Program-made: the position numbers and the translations under genes
DNA from: Phycisphaerales bacterium
GTDB lineage: Bacteria; Planctomycetota; Phycisphaerae; Phycisphaerales; UBA1924
DNA: 64,000 nucleotides
Reading direction: 5' to 3'
NCBI GenBank assembly: GCA_947459215.1
Contig: CANHCQ010000002.1
Span: 62,001-126,000 of the forward strand
The notes under the pieces: model-generated
Seen by the model: the letters and a program-made list of their open reading frames with translations, nothing else
The model's database searches: none
What the model was told of the DNA's origin: nothing
Shown here: positions 1-8,339 of the stretch, piece by piece
Position numbering within the stretch: the first letter of the stretch is position 1
Layout: every line of letters starts with the position of its first letter

Positions 1-405
1 CTGCACGGCGGCAGCACCCAGAAGGAACGCGTCGACATGGTCGAGCAGTTCCAGAAGGGCGATGGGCGGCATCCGATTCTGTTGATCAGTTTGAAGGCGG
101 GCGGCGTCGGCCTGAACCTGACGGCGGCGAGCCACGTGTTCCACTTCGACCGCTGGTGGAACCCGGCGGTGGAGAACCAGGCGACCGACCGCGCGTACCG
201 CATCGGCCAGACGCGGACGGTGCAGGTGCACAAGTTCGTCGTGCGGGGCACGCTGGAAGAGCGCATCGATCAGATGATCGAGCAGAAGACGGAGTTGGCG
301 GAGAACATCATCGGTTCGGGCGAGCGGTGGTTGACGGAGCTGGACACGTCGCAGTTGCGTGAATTGCTGACGCTGAGGAACGACGCGATCGCGGATGAGG
401 TGTAA
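1..405 (+). CDS. SNF2-family DEAD/DEAH helicase, C-terminal part (5' end outside window)
   Basis: The frame is open from base 1 to the TAA at 403-405, so only the last 134 residues are present. They form the end of the second RecA-like (HELICc) lobe of an SNF2 ATPase: an LHGGS segment, then [12 protein letters not shown] (motif V) and [11 protein letters not shown] (motif VI, with the arginine finger), then a short tail rich in acidic and basic residues. Proteins of this family use ATP to translocate on double-stranded DNA. In bacteria they are often encoded beside a SWIM zinc-finger gene, which is found here at 1881-2933. Unusually, about 1.4 kb of unrelated lower-GC sequence lies between the two. 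The family assignment is firm; the target in the cell is unknown. Confidence 0.95.
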   Translation: MHGGSTQKERVDMVEQFQKGDGRHPILLISLKAGGVGLNLTAASHVFHFDRWWNPAVENQATDRAYRIGQTRTVQVHKFVVRGTLEERIDQMIEQKTELAENIIGSGERWLTELDTSQLRELLTLRNDAIADEV

Positions 406-480
406 ATCGTTTGGCTGCAAGGACTTGCAGTTGGAGAGAGTTCTCGATATCATTTCTGAGATCCTCAATGGAGTGGAACC

Positions 481-756
481 ATGCGAACGAATGTCTGGGG
501 CTTAATCAATAAGGTCGCTGCGCACTTCGCGGCAGTCGTGATGTGCTGCATCAGTGTGACATCGGTCGCAGCTGAACCTATCGAAGCTGTTCCGACCGAA
601 ACCATCATCGTGACGCCCAATGGTTCGGCGGTGGACCCAGAGCTTGAAGCGTTTGTAGAGGCGATGTTGGGCTCGTACGGATTAACAAGTGCTACTAGTT
701 CGACTGTCGAGATGGACTGGGATTGTGTTGATTTCGAAGCAATCAATGCTCCCTGA
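481..756 (+). CDS. Small secreted hypothetical protein; probably the N-terminal half of an interrupted gene
   Basis: 91 codons from ATG 481 to TGA 754-756. The N-terminus has a basic start, a hydrophobic core (AAVVMCCISVTSVAAE) and an Ala-x-Ala-like cleavage site near residue 31, so it should be exported. The mature part is acidic with no recognisable domain. The same reading frame continues after the TGA with proline-rich sequence into the next entry, which supplies a membrane segment, so the two are best read as one gene of about 297 codons broken by a stop. GC content and codon bias are visibly lower than in the flanking genes, suggesting acquired or weakly constrained DNA. Confidence 0.55.
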   Translation: MRTNVWGLINKVAAHFAAVVMCCISVTSVAAEPIEAVPTETIIVTPNGSAVDPELEAFVEAMLGSYGLTSATSSTVEMDWDCVDFEAINAP

Positions 757-789
757 GTTCCATCGCCGGTCGATGAAGATGGTCACCCC

Positions 790-1371
790 TTGCCTCCACC
801 GGTAAAGCTCGTTCCGGGGAAAGAAGGGCAGCCGAATTCGTGGAAGCCCGTACCAGGCACGAGGAAGCCCGTACCAGGCACGAGAGATCGTCCAGTGAAA
901 TGGGTACCCACTCACCCGGTGCCTTCCGAAGGAGGCGGGCAACCGAGCAGCAGCTGGGATCCAGAAAATGACCATTGGGATGTCGATAGCGGCGTGCCGG
1001 GGAAACCACGCATCCGAGTCAAGCCGGACGGGACCATCATTGGGCCGGATCATCAGCCTGTCCCTGACAACAGTTGGCCTGATCTATCTCTGCCACCATT
1101 CGAAGGACTGGATCCTGCCGTGATTTCAGCATTCGTGGGCATTGGAATAATTGGTCTGATATTCCTTATTCTGTGGGGCATCGTGATTTTCGTGAGCGGA
1201 GGCTGTCATGCGCTTGCGCCTGTAGACCAATGGAACGACACTCGCTACGCGATTGTGGAAACTATGCCGCATTCCCCGGAGCATTCTGTATCAATTGCAA
1301 GTAATGGTTGCGGTGTCTCCTTATCAATTCAGCCGACGGAGTGGCCGCGAGACTCAAGGGAACTGACATGA
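790..1371 (+). CDS. Proline-rich single-pass membrane hypothetical; probable C-terminal half of the 481 gene
   Basis: In the same frame as 481-756. The listed start is a TTG with no ribosome-binding site, which supports this being a continuation rather than an independent gene. Residues 1-95 are rich in Pro, Gly and charged residues and include a perfect duplication (KPVPGTR twice) from a 21-bp tandem repeat at 843-884. A strong transmembrane segment follows (about residues 110-138, IGIIGLIFLILWGIVIF), ending in a Cys, then a 50-residue tail. The TGA at 1369-1371 overlaps the ATG of the next gene. Function unknown. The stop at 754-756 could be a nonsense mutation, a sequencing error or a readthrough site; the sequence alone cannot decide. 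Confidence 0.45.
   Translation: MPPPVKLVPGKEGQPNSWKPVPGTRKPVPGTRDRPVKWVPTHPVPSEGGGQPSSSWDPENDHWDVDSGVPGKPRIRVKPDGTIIGPDHQPVPDNSWPDLSLPPFEGLDPAVISAFVGIGIIGLIFLILWGIVIFVSGGCHALAPVDQWNDTRYAIVETMPHSPEHSVSIASNGCGVSLSIQPTEWPRDSRELT
843..884 (+). repeat. 21-bp tandem duplication inside the 790 gene
   Basis: Two perfect copies of a 21-bp unit (843-863 and 864-884) keep the frame and duplicate the heptapeptide KPVPGTR. The length, three times seven, fits in-frame slippage. Confidence 0.9.
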
Positions 1372-1823
1372 GATTTCTGTCTCATCAAGAGTCACAAGAG
1401 TGGATCTCTTCTCGGATACCACCAGGATTCCGCGATTCGTCGCGGACACGCGTACTCAGCGAAGGGAATTTTGAGCAGCAGACGCCACTTGAGATTTGGT
1501 CAATTTTGCAACGGGTTCTTTCGGATGTATGGGTTGACACGAACGCTCCCTCGATGCTCCTAGTTACGCAGACCGGCATTTGGCCCTCGAACGAGATTCC
1601 TCTTTGGTACGACTTGATGCGACGTGCGCATATGTCGAACGAAGATGTCGCTGAGAGTCCGGGGCACTTGGTGCATGCGTATGAACGGGAGCATCTGCTT
1701 ACCGTTGCTTTTTTCGCCGTGGTTTTCGGCTGGCAGTTCTGTTTGTATTCGGCCGGGTCGTGCAGATTCGCAGAGGTCAGTCACGATGGCGACTGGCGTT
1801 GTTGTGACTATGCTTCGGCGTAG
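1368..1823 (+). CDS. Hypothetical protein, 151 aa
   Basis: ATG 1368 overlaps the upstream TGA (ATGA), indicating translational coupling. An earlier in-frame start exists at 1308 but would overlap the upstream gene by 64 bases. The product begins MRFLSHQESQEWISSR and contains a hydrophobic stretch (LLTVAFFAVVFGWQFCLY, about residues 111-128) and several cysteines near the end (SCRF, WRCCDY). No family is recognised. Codon use resembles the two preceding frames rather than the GC-rich genes on either side, so all three look like one low-GC unit. Confidence 0.5.
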   Translation: MRFLSHQESQEWISSRIPPGFRDSSRTRVLSEGNFEQQTPLEIWSILQRVLSDVWVDTNAPSMLLVTQTGIWPSNEIPLWYDLMRRAHMSNEDVAESPGHLVHAYEREHLLTVAFFAVVFGWQFCLYSAGSCRFAEVSHDGDWRCCDYASA

Positions 1824-1880
1824 GCGTCGAGCTGATTGGGAGCGGTGGCTTCCCAAGACCTCGGTGCTCCAAGGAGGCCG

Positions 1881-2933
1881 ATGGTCCCTGAAGTTAATGG
1901 AGATACTCCGCGTCCTAGCGGTTTGCCTGACCCGCGGTTCAGTATGCCGCGGCCGGTGTACCTGCGGCCTGTGAAGCCGCTGCCCTTGAAGCCGCGGCGG
2001 GTGCGGGGCGGGGTGAAGATCTCGGCGACGGAGCAGACGGACCTGTGGTCCAAGAGCTGGGCGGCGCAGCGGTGGGTGCGGCTCATCGAACAAGGTGCGC
2101 CGGGCAAGCGCGCGGTGGAGGGGCTTGAGTACGCGGTCTTGGGGCAGACCAAGAGCCTGCACGTCGAGCACGGTGCGCTGGTGGCGATGGTGCAGGGGCG
2201 TGCGGAGCGGGCGTATCAGACCAAGCTTTCGCTCCCGCCCTTGACGGCCGAGCAGTGGGACCGCGTGGTGCAGGTGATGACCGACCAGGCGGTCTACGCG
2301 GCGAAGCTTTTGGCGGGCGACTTGCCGACGAATATCGAAGACGTGTTCAGCCCGCTGGGGCTGAAGTTGTTCGTGGGCGAGCCGTCGGAGTTGACGTGCT
2401 CGTGCACGTGCGTGGACTTCACCAGCGAGGCGCACGAGCGGACACTGAAGAAAGAGACGGGTCCGGCGCCGTGGTGCAAGCACGCGGCATGCGCGGTGTA
2501 TCTGTTTGCGCAGCGACTGAGCAACGACCCGTTCCAGATCTTCAAGCTGCGGGGACTGGACGGGGCGGAGCTGTTCGAGCGGCTGCGGCACAACCGCGTG
2601 GTGGCGAACGCGTCGAAGACCAATCCGTCGGTGTACGTGGGGCGTGTGCCGGGCGTGTCGGACGCCGCGCCGATGGCGCTAGAGGCGACGCGGGATTTCT
2701 GGGAGTTGTCGCCGGAGCTGGAAAATCTGGAGACGCCGATTGAGCCGCCGCCGGTGAGTCATCCGCTGCTGCGGCGGCTGGGCCCCAGCCCGCTGGCGAC
2801 GGCGGCGCCGGGCAAGGAAACGACGCCTCCCGCGACGTTCCCGCTGGTGGGTCTGTTGGCGTCTTGCTACGAGATGATCAGCGAGACGGTGATCAAGGAA
2901 GAGCGGGGCGAGCAAGGCATGAAGACCGAGTGA
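1881..2933 (+). CDS. SWIM zinc-finger protein
   Basis: 350 aa. ATG 1881 is chosen because AAGGAGG lies at 1871-1877; an upstream TTG at 1836 is in frame but has no such signal. The SWIM signature is clear: C-S-C-T-C at about residues 173-177, then after about 23 residues W-C-K-H, giving the CxCx(n)CxH zinc site. SWIM domains bind DNA or proteins, and in bacteria such proteins are usually encoded beside an SNF2 ATPase, as here. The N-terminus contains W-S-K-S-W, typical of these partners. The C-terminal 90 residues are proline-rich and low complexity. The zinc-finger call is firm; the role as helicase partner is inferred from context. Confidence 0.88.
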   Translation: MVPEVNGDTPRPSGLPDPRFSMPRPVYLRPVKPLPLKPRRVRGGVKISATEQTDLWSKSWAAQRWVRLIEQGAPGKRAVEGLEYAVLGQTKSLHVEHGALVAMVQGRAERAYQTKLSLPPLTAEQWDRVVQVMTDQAVYAAKLLAGDLPTNIEDVFSPLGLKLFVGEPSELTCSCTCVDFTSEAHERTLKKETGPAPWCKHAACAVYLFAQRLSNDPFQIFKLRGLDGAELFERLRHNRVVANASKTNPSVYVGRVPGVSDAAPMALEATRDFWELSPELENLETPIEPPPVSHPLLRRLGPSPLATAAPGKETTPPATFPLVGLLASCYEMISETVIKEERGEQGMKTE

Positions 2934-3007
2934 GGCGGACTGCGAGGCTGACGAGTCTTCGAGGAAGGCTCGGATGCGTCGGGGTTGTCGCGAGGATCGA
3001 GACGATT

Positions 3008-3057
3008 GCTGCGGGCGATCCGAGGCTTCGTCGCAAAGCCTTCTCAGACTCGGCGTC
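3008..3057. repeat. Dispersed hairpin repeat B, copy 1
   Basis: About 50 bp starting GCTGCGGGCGATCCGAGGCT and ending ACTCGGCGTC, lying 3' of the SWIM gene. A second copy with scattered changes is at 13763-13812. Both contain GAGGCTT and AAGCC or AGAGCCTC segments able to pair. No coding potential seen. Confidence 0.7.
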
Positions 3058-3110
3058 TGTGGTGCGTGATTGATGTCCGGTGGTGCGACACACGAATGAC
3101 CGTGTGATTG

Positions 3111-3575
3111 TCACGTCCGCGCTGCGAAGACTTGCAGGCGGTGGCTCTGGAGTGTGAGGCCGCGGGCGCGGCAGGCGGCTTCGCAGAGGGCTCGCAGTTC
3201 GGGGATATCGAGCGGCTCGCACTGGGAGTTGTCGGTGCGGACGAGCAGGTCGCGGGTCTTGGAGCCGAAGACGACCTGGTAACGGCCGGCGTCGTCGTCA
3301 TCGAAGAGCAGGCGCTGGATGATCCCGGCCTGCTGCATCAGCTTGAGCGTGCGGTAGACGGTGGCTTTGGAGACGCGGAGGCCGGCCGCCTTCATCGCGC
3401 CAATGAGGTCGTCGGCGTGAAAGAGGCCCTCGCTCCGCAGAACGGCGTCGAGGATCTGGGCCCGCTCGAGCGTGTACTTCAGGCCTTCACCCTTCAGGGT
3501 GCGGCGAAAGACGGCGCAGACCGGTTCGATGATGGCGGGGGGTTCGGCCAGAACTTCGGGGCGACGCGAGGACAT
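3111..3575 (-). CDS. Fur-family transcriptional regulator lacking most metal-binding residues
   Basis: 154 aa. The N-terminal two thirds is a normal Fur winged helix: YTLERAQILDAVL, FHADDLIGAM and SKATVYRTLKLMQQAGII (recognition helix). The C-terminal dimerisation half is unusual. Where Fur proteins have the H-H-x-H-x-x-C-x-x-C metal region, this has SKTRDLLVRTDNSQCEPLD, with one Cys and no His, and the protein ends without the usual C-terminal Cys pair; only the late His (QSHRLQVF) is kept. It probably still binds DNA as a dimer but may not sense iron or zinc in the usual way. It appears leaderless (TAGGAT six bases before ATG) and diverges from the membrane operon at 3637, its most likely target. 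Confidence 0.88.
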   Translation of the reverse strand: MSSRRPEVLAEPPAIIEPVCAVFRRTLKGEGLKYTLERAQILDAVLRSEGLFHADDLIGAMKAAGLRVSKATVYRTLKLMQQAGIIQRLLFDDDDAGRYQVVFGSKTRDLLVRTDNSQCEPLDIPELRALCEAACRARGLTLQSHRLQVFAART

Positions 3576-3581
3576 CGGATT

Positions 3582-3587
3582 ATCCTA
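3582..3587 (-). promoter_or_regulatory. -10 hexamer TAGGAT for the Fur-like gene, overlapping a + strand -10
   Basis: TAGGAT ends 6 nt before the ATG, so the transcript would start at or next to the start codon. On the other strand TATCCT (3581-3586) overlaps it and could drive the 3637 operon, making this a compact bidirectional promoter. Confidence 0.5.
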
Positions 3588-3636
3588 CGTCTGCGGCGGG
3601 GCGGTTCGGCACCCCGCAAGGAGATGGCCGCGGACG

Positions 3637-5796
3637 ATGGCAATTGACGTTGCGACAGAATCTCAGCAAGGGTCGACGCGGCACGCGGTGCGTGTGGCGG
3701 CGGTGTGGCTCGGTCTGGCGGCGGGGTTCGCGGTACTGATCGGATCGATCGGTGGGTCGCACTCGATGGGGCAGGGAGCGGCGGCGTTGGCGTGGTGGAT
3801 GCTGGCGGCGGGGTGGCCGGTGGTGTTGTACTTCGTGTCGTCGCTGGGGTTGGGTGCGTTGGTGATGCGGGCGGTGGAGCGGGAGGGGACTGAGGTCGGT
3901 GTTGCGGCGGATCGACTGCCGCTGCTGTTGGGGGTTGGGTTGTCGGTGCAGCTCGCGGCGGGGCATGCGATCAACTGCCTCGGGGCGTGGCTGCCGGGCG
4001 TGTCGTGGAACATCGCGGCGCTCGTGCCTTGCGTCGTGGGGTGTGCGGCGGCGATTGGGGTGGTGCGGAAGCTGAACGTGGGCGCGTTTGTCGGCGACGA
4101 GCGGTCATACTCGGTGCTGGCGCTGGCGGGCCTGGCGACGGCTTTGGCAACGGCGGTCTTGATCGTGGCGGCGTGCAGTCCGCCGGGGGTGCTTTGGGGG
4201 AGCGAGTTCGGCGGGTTTGATGCGCTGAGTTATCACCTGCAACTGCCACAGGAGTGGCTGGCGGCGGGGCGGGTCGCGCCGGTGACGCACAATGTGTACT
4301 CGTACTTGCCGTCGTATCTCGAGAGCGCGTTTGTGACGTTGGGGTTGTGGGGGTTTGTGCCGCGGAGTTCGGCGGATGGGGTCGCGGGGTTGCTGGCGGG
4401 CGAGGGGGCGATGGCGTTGTCGTGCCAGTTGCTGCACGCAGGGTTTGCGTTGGCTTCTGCGTGGATGATCGCGGGCGCGGCGCGGGCGGCGTGTCGGCGG
4501 GTGTGGGGCGAGGAGGGCGGCGAGCGCCATGGAGGTTTGGTCGCGGGGGTGTTTGCGGCGGGTGTGCCGTGGGTGGTGGTGACGGGGTCTCTGGCGTACA
4601 ACGAGATGGGTGTGAGCGCGCTGTTCGCGGCGGCGTTGATCGCGGCGCTGGATGAGCGGCTGAGCCCGGGGGCAAAGGGAGTCATCGCGGGGTGGTTGGT
4701 GGGTGTGGCGTGCGGTGTGAAGCCGACGGCGTTGTTCTTGGCGGCGCCGCCGGTGGGGCTGGTGTTGCTGGTGGTGAGCGGGCGGGCGGGATGGAAGGCT
4801 GTGGTGGGGGCGGTGGTCGGTGGCAGCGTGGCGCTTGTGCCGTGGATGCTGCGGAACTACGTGGCGTGCGGGAATCCGGTGTTCCCGTACTTGCACGGCG
4901 TGTTCGGTGAATCGCACTGGACGGCGGAGCAGTTCGCGCGATTCGCGTCGGCGCATCACTTTGATGGGTCGTGGGTGGACCGCTTGCGGCTGCTTGTGCT
5001 GGCGGATCCGAACGACCCGGCGGGGCTGCGGCATCGTGGGTTGATGCACTCGCAGTGGAGCGTGTTCCCGTTTGCGGTGCTTGGGGCGATGGTGTTGTGC
5101 GTCGTTGGCGGCTGGCGACGCGGCGTGATGTGGGCGCTGGTGGGCGGCGTGGTGCTGCAGATCGCGGCGTGGCTGGCGGTGACGCACTTGCAGTCGCGGT
5201 TCTTGCTGCCGCTGGTGGTGCCGGGGGGTGTGTTGATCGGGTTGGCGTCGGCGTGGGTGGCGCGCGGGTCGTGGGCCAAGGCGAGGCTGGCGACCGCGGC
5301 GGTTCTGCTGATCGGTTTGTATCAGTCCGTGCGGACGCTGGATCACTTTTGGAGTGAGCGAGGCGGGCAGCCGAACGTGGGGTTGACGGTGGGGCCGCAG
5401 GGGTTGGTGCAGCGGGAGATCCGCGAGCAGCCGGCGGGCGGGGGCGAGTCGTTCGCGCGGGGCGATGTGGTGTATCTCTTTGGCGATTCGACGCCGTTCT
5501 ATGTGCCGGGGCCGGTGGTGTATCACACGACGTGGGATACGCTGCGAGGCAAGGAGACGCGTGAGGCGTCGGGTGGTGCGATGGACGCGTTGGAGCGGGC
5601 CTTGCGGAGCCGCGGCGTGAGCGGGATTATGGTGAATCCGATGGAGATTGCGCGGCTGAGCGGCACGGGGTGGTACGACCCGGCGGTGACGCCGGCGACG
5701 GCGCGGGCGTGGGCGGAGCGGTCGATGCGGACGGTGCGGGTGCTTGAGAGCGGACAGGTGCTGATGCGGTGGAAAGACGCGGAGGCGGCGCGGTGA
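3637..5796 (+). CDS. Polytopic membrane protein, GT-C glycosyltransferase-like
   Basis: 719 aa from ATG 3637; a purine-rich AAGGAG lies at 3618-3623, rather far upstream. The protein has a dozen or more hydrophobic segments spread over about residues 20-580 and a soluble C-terminal region of about 140 residues. The first large loop holds GGFDALSYHLQLPQEWL (about 191-207) followed by HNVYSYLPS, the acidic-residue and aromatic pattern of membrane GT-C enzymes that use polyprenyl-phosphate sugars (ArnT/PMT-like). The stop overlaps the GTG of the next gene, so the two form an operon. The exact sugar and acceptor cannot be read from the sequence. Some of these planctomycete proteins are annotated only as hypothetical membrane proteins. 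Confidence 0.7.
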   Translation: MAIDVATESQQGSTRHAVRVAAVWLGLAAGFAVLIGSIGGSHSMGQGAAALAWWMLAAGWPVVLYFVSSLGLGALVMRAVEREGTEVGVAADRLPLLLGVGLSVQLAAGHAINCLGAWLPGVSWNIAALVPCVVGCAAAIGVVRKLNVGAFVGDERSYSVLALAGLATALATAVLIVAACSPPGVLWGSEFGGFDALSYHLQLPQEWLAAGRVAPVTHNVYSYLPSYLESAFVTLGLWGFVPRSSADGVAGLLAGEGAMALSCQLLHAGFALASAWMIAGAARAACRRVWGEEGGERHGGLVAGVFAAGVPWVVVTGSLAYNEMGVSALFAAALIAALDERLSPGAKGVIAGWLVGVACGVKPTALFLAAPPVGLVLLVVSGRAGWKAVVGAVVGGSVALVPWMLRNYVACGNPVFPYLHGVFGESHWTAEQFARFASAHHFDGSWVDRLRLLVLADPNDPAGLRHRGLMHSQWSVFPFAVLGAMVLCVVGGWRRGVMWALVGGVVLQIAAWLAVTHLQSRFLLPLVVPGGVLIGLASAWVARGSWAKARLATAAVLLIGLYQSVRTLDHFWSERGGQPNVGLTVGPQGLVQREIREQPAGGGESFARGDVVYLFGDSTPFYVPGPVVYHTTWDTLRGKETREASGGAMDALERALRSRGVSGIMVNPMEIARLSGTGWYDPAVTPATARAWAERSMRTVRVLESGQVLMRWKDAEAAR

Positions 5797-6881
5797 GCGT
5801 GGAACGGGATGAGAGAACGCCGTCGGTGGTGCCGCAGATGCCTGCGGCGGAGACATCGGTTGGTGGTGAAGCGCCGCGGCGATCCGGGTGGAAGACGGGC
5901 TTACAGATCGTCGGGTTCGTGATCGGGCTGGGGCTGTTGGCGTGGTGCGTCGTGCAGGCCTTCAGCCCAAAGAATCAGGAGCAGCTGGCGGCGCTGCGGA
6001 GCGCGTCCTGGCCGCTGGTGGCGGCGTTGTTTGCGACGAATGTTCTGATCATCGCGAGCGCGGGGATGAACTTTTACCTCGCGTTGCGGCCGGTGCGGAA
6101 GATCAACTTCCTGGACCTGCACGCGACGAATGCGATCGCGATCTTACTGGCGTATGCGCCGTTCAAGTTGAGCATGGTGTTCCGGGTGCTGGTGCATCAT
6201 CGACGGGATCGGTTGCCGCTGGCGTTGATCGCGGCCTGGTTCGCCTGCGTCACGTTGGCGATGCTGGCGGCGTTCGGGCCGCTGGTGGTGGCATCGGTGA
6301 CCGGGCAGGGGATTGATGCGCGTTGGTTTGTGGTGGCGGCGGCGGGGGCGGTGTTTGCGTGGCTGTGTTTGTGGCAGGCGGCGCGGTTCTTCTCGGGTGA
6401 ACGCGGGATGGAGCGGATTCGCGGCATGGCCAGAGCGACGGGTATCGCGGCGGCGGAGCGGTTCGCGGCGTCGAAGCTGGTGCACAACTTGCATGATGGC
6501 TTGGGCATGCTGAACCAGCCGCAGCGGGTGGCTTCGTTGATCGGCATGCGTCTGCTCGACATGGTGATCCAGGCGACGCGGTTCTACATCGCGGCGAAGC
6601 TGCTGGGCATCGAGATGACGTGGGAATCGGCGGTGCTCATCGCCTCGACGCACTTCATCATCGGGGTGATCTCGCCGTCGGGCATGATGGGCACGCGTGA
6701 GGCGGGTGCGGCGGGGCTGGCGAGTTACCTGCACGTCGCGGACATGTCGCAGGCGGCGGCGGTGGGGGTGCTGATCCTGGCGACCGAGGCGATCGTGAAT
6801 GTGACGCTGGCGGTGATCGGGGTGCTGCGGCTGGGGGTGGGGCGGATGTTCACGCCGCGGGATGGGCAAGCGGCGGCGTGA
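5793..6881 (+). CDS. Lysylphosphatidylglycerol synthase-type flippase domain protein (UPF0104/YbhN-like)
   Basis: 362 aa. GTG 5793 overlaps the upstream TGA (GTGA), implying coupled translation; an ATG at 5769 would overlap the previous gene further. After about 30 polar residues come some eight transmembrane segments. Family marks include LAYAPFKLSMVFRVLVHHR in the middle and SPSGMMGTREAGAAGL near the C-terminus, matching the conserved P-x-G...G-x-R-E element of the membrane half of MprF and of YbhN/AglD2-like proteins. Only the membrane domain is present, with no aminoacyl transferase half, so it probably translocates a lipid or lipid-linked sugar. The neighbouring GT-C-like gene supports a role in glycolipid or cell-surface polysaccharide export. 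Confidence 0.85.
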   Translation: MSVERDERTPSVVPQMPAAETSVGGEAPRRSGWKTGLQIVGFVIGLGLLAWCVVQAFSPKNQEQLAALRSASWPLVAALFATNVLIIASAGMNFYLALRPVRKINFLDLHATNAIAILLAYAPFKLSMVFRVLVHHRRDRLPLALIAAWFACVTLAMLAAFGPLVVASVTGQGIDARWFVVAAAGAVFAWLCLWQAARFFSGERGMERIRGMARATGIAAAERFAASKLVHNLHDGLGMLNQPQRVASLIGMRLLDMVIQATRFYIAAKLLGIEMTWESAVLIASTHFIIGVISPSGMMGTREAGAAGLASYLHVADMSQAAAVGVLILATEAIVNVTLAVIGVLRLGVGRMFTPRDGQAAA

Positions 6882-7075
6882 TCGCTGCGTGGTCGCTGCC
6901 GGGTCGCTGCTTGGCCGGCGGCCTTGTTCTGGCGGGCGATATTCGTCCAGAATCGTGCATTTGGTGACAGTCTGGTCGGCGGCGTGGCGCATGCAGGGTG
7001 TGCCGCGAAATGGCGTTGTGCCGTGGAGCGGTGCGCATGTCCGGGCCGTTGAGGCTCGTCACGAAGGACCCTGCC

Positions 7076-8160
7076 ATGAAACTCTCGCTTGCCGCTGGTG
7101 TCTCGCTTCTTGCCTTTTCCGCGTCGGGACAGATCGCCCAGATGGGGGACGCGACTGGCATGCCGTTGGTTTCGCGGCTCTTGGAGGGCAGCGGGTTTCC
7201 GGTATCGGCGGTGCCGGCGAATCGGGTGCACTACGTCGGCCAGGTTGCGAATGGATCGCAGGGCGGGCTGTTGACGGGCATGACGCTCCGGGGTGCGGAA
7301 GGAACTTCGATCTCGATGGGATCGGGGATCGTTCTGACGTCGGGCCTCGTGAACGGATTGCCCGGTACCAACACGCAGGGCTGGTACAGCAACGTGACCA
7401 ACTCTGGCGGAAACAGCTACTTCCGGGATGTTCCCGCGCAGACGGGCACATCGCGGCACGGCGGGCGTCTCGATGAGCACGACGAGAACTCGATCACATT
7501 CACATCGATGTTCCCGATGGTGTGCAGGGATTGAGCGCGGAGTTCGTCTACGCGTCGGACGAGTTCCCGGAGTTCGCGGGGACGCAGTACGCCGACGGTT
7601 TTGCGTTCTTCGTGAACGACATCAACTACGCCAAGCTGCCGGATGGGCGGCCGGTGTCGCTCTTGACGAAGGGCGAGAACATCCACTTCATGACGAACGG
7701 CGATTACAGCGACGCGAGCGTGCCGCAGGTTGCGGACGTGGAGTACGACGGCCTGACGCGGGTGCTGCAGCTGACGGCGCCGCTGTTGGCGGGGCATCGC
7801 AACACGATCACGATCGTGGTGGCGGACACGGGCGATGAGATCTATGACTCGGCGGTGTTCCTGTCGAGCCTTCGGTTCATCTTCGGGGAGACGCCGATCA
7901 ATCCGGAGGATTGCTCGGTCAAGATCCGGCATTCATCCGAAGACGACGCGTTCGTGGAGTTCGGCGAGGTGCAGTGCGAGGGCGATCTGGTAGTCGATCA
8001 CCTTGTGGATGACAGTGACTTCGCATCGTTCGCTGTGGCCTATGAGGCGTTGATCGTGCCGCTTGCGGACGTGAAGGCGGACTTCAACGTGGATGGGTAC
8101 GTGGACGACGCGGACTTTGTGATCTTTGCGGCGGCGTACGACCGGCTTGTGTGTCCGTGA
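7076..8160 (+). pseudogene. Choice-of-anchor L surface protein with C-terminal dockerin-like repeats, frameshifted
   Basis: ATG 7076 follows a good GAAGGA site (7063-7068). The first frame gives a signal peptide (MKLSLAAGVSLLAFSASGQ) and the start of a choice-of-anchor L domain (GTSISMGSGIVLTSGLV), reaching ...DENSITFT at about 7505. The domain then continues in another frame as IDVPDGVQGLSAEFVYASDEF and FAFFVNDINYAK, its most conserved part. Joining them needs one inserted base near 7505, so the gene carries a 1-nt deletion or the sequence has an error. The C-terminus has two calcium-loop repeats (VDDSDFASF and DFNVDGYVDDADFVIF) and ends LVCP. Likely exported and surface-associated. Uninterrupted length would be about 361 aa. 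Confidence 0.8.
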
Positions 8161-8219
8161 CGCTGTGACGGCGCTGCCGGGCGGCCTGGGCAGCGGACGG
8201 AGGAGGGCATTCGAACAAG

Positions 8220-8250
8220 GCAGATGGATCACGGGATCCATCTGCTTTTC
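8220..8250 (+). terminator. Rho-independent terminator after the choice-of-anchor L gene
   Basis: Perfect 11-bp stem (GCAGATGGATC / GATCCATCTGC) with a 4-nt loop, followed by TTTTC. It lies 60 bases after the stop of the 7076 gene and before the convergent 8340 gene. Confidence 0.85.
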
Positions 8251-8339
8251 GTTTCGTTGCGGACGCGTCCGTGCTGCACCTCGGGGGCGTGCCGCGCTTG
8301 TGGCCAACGCAACAAACGCGGCGATGGAGGTCTCCGACG

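Noticed and set aside
6881..6920. Three TCGCTGC direct repeats after the 5793 gene
   Set aside because: Spacing is irregular (12 and 11 bp) and the sequence is too short to separate from chance in GC-rich DNA.
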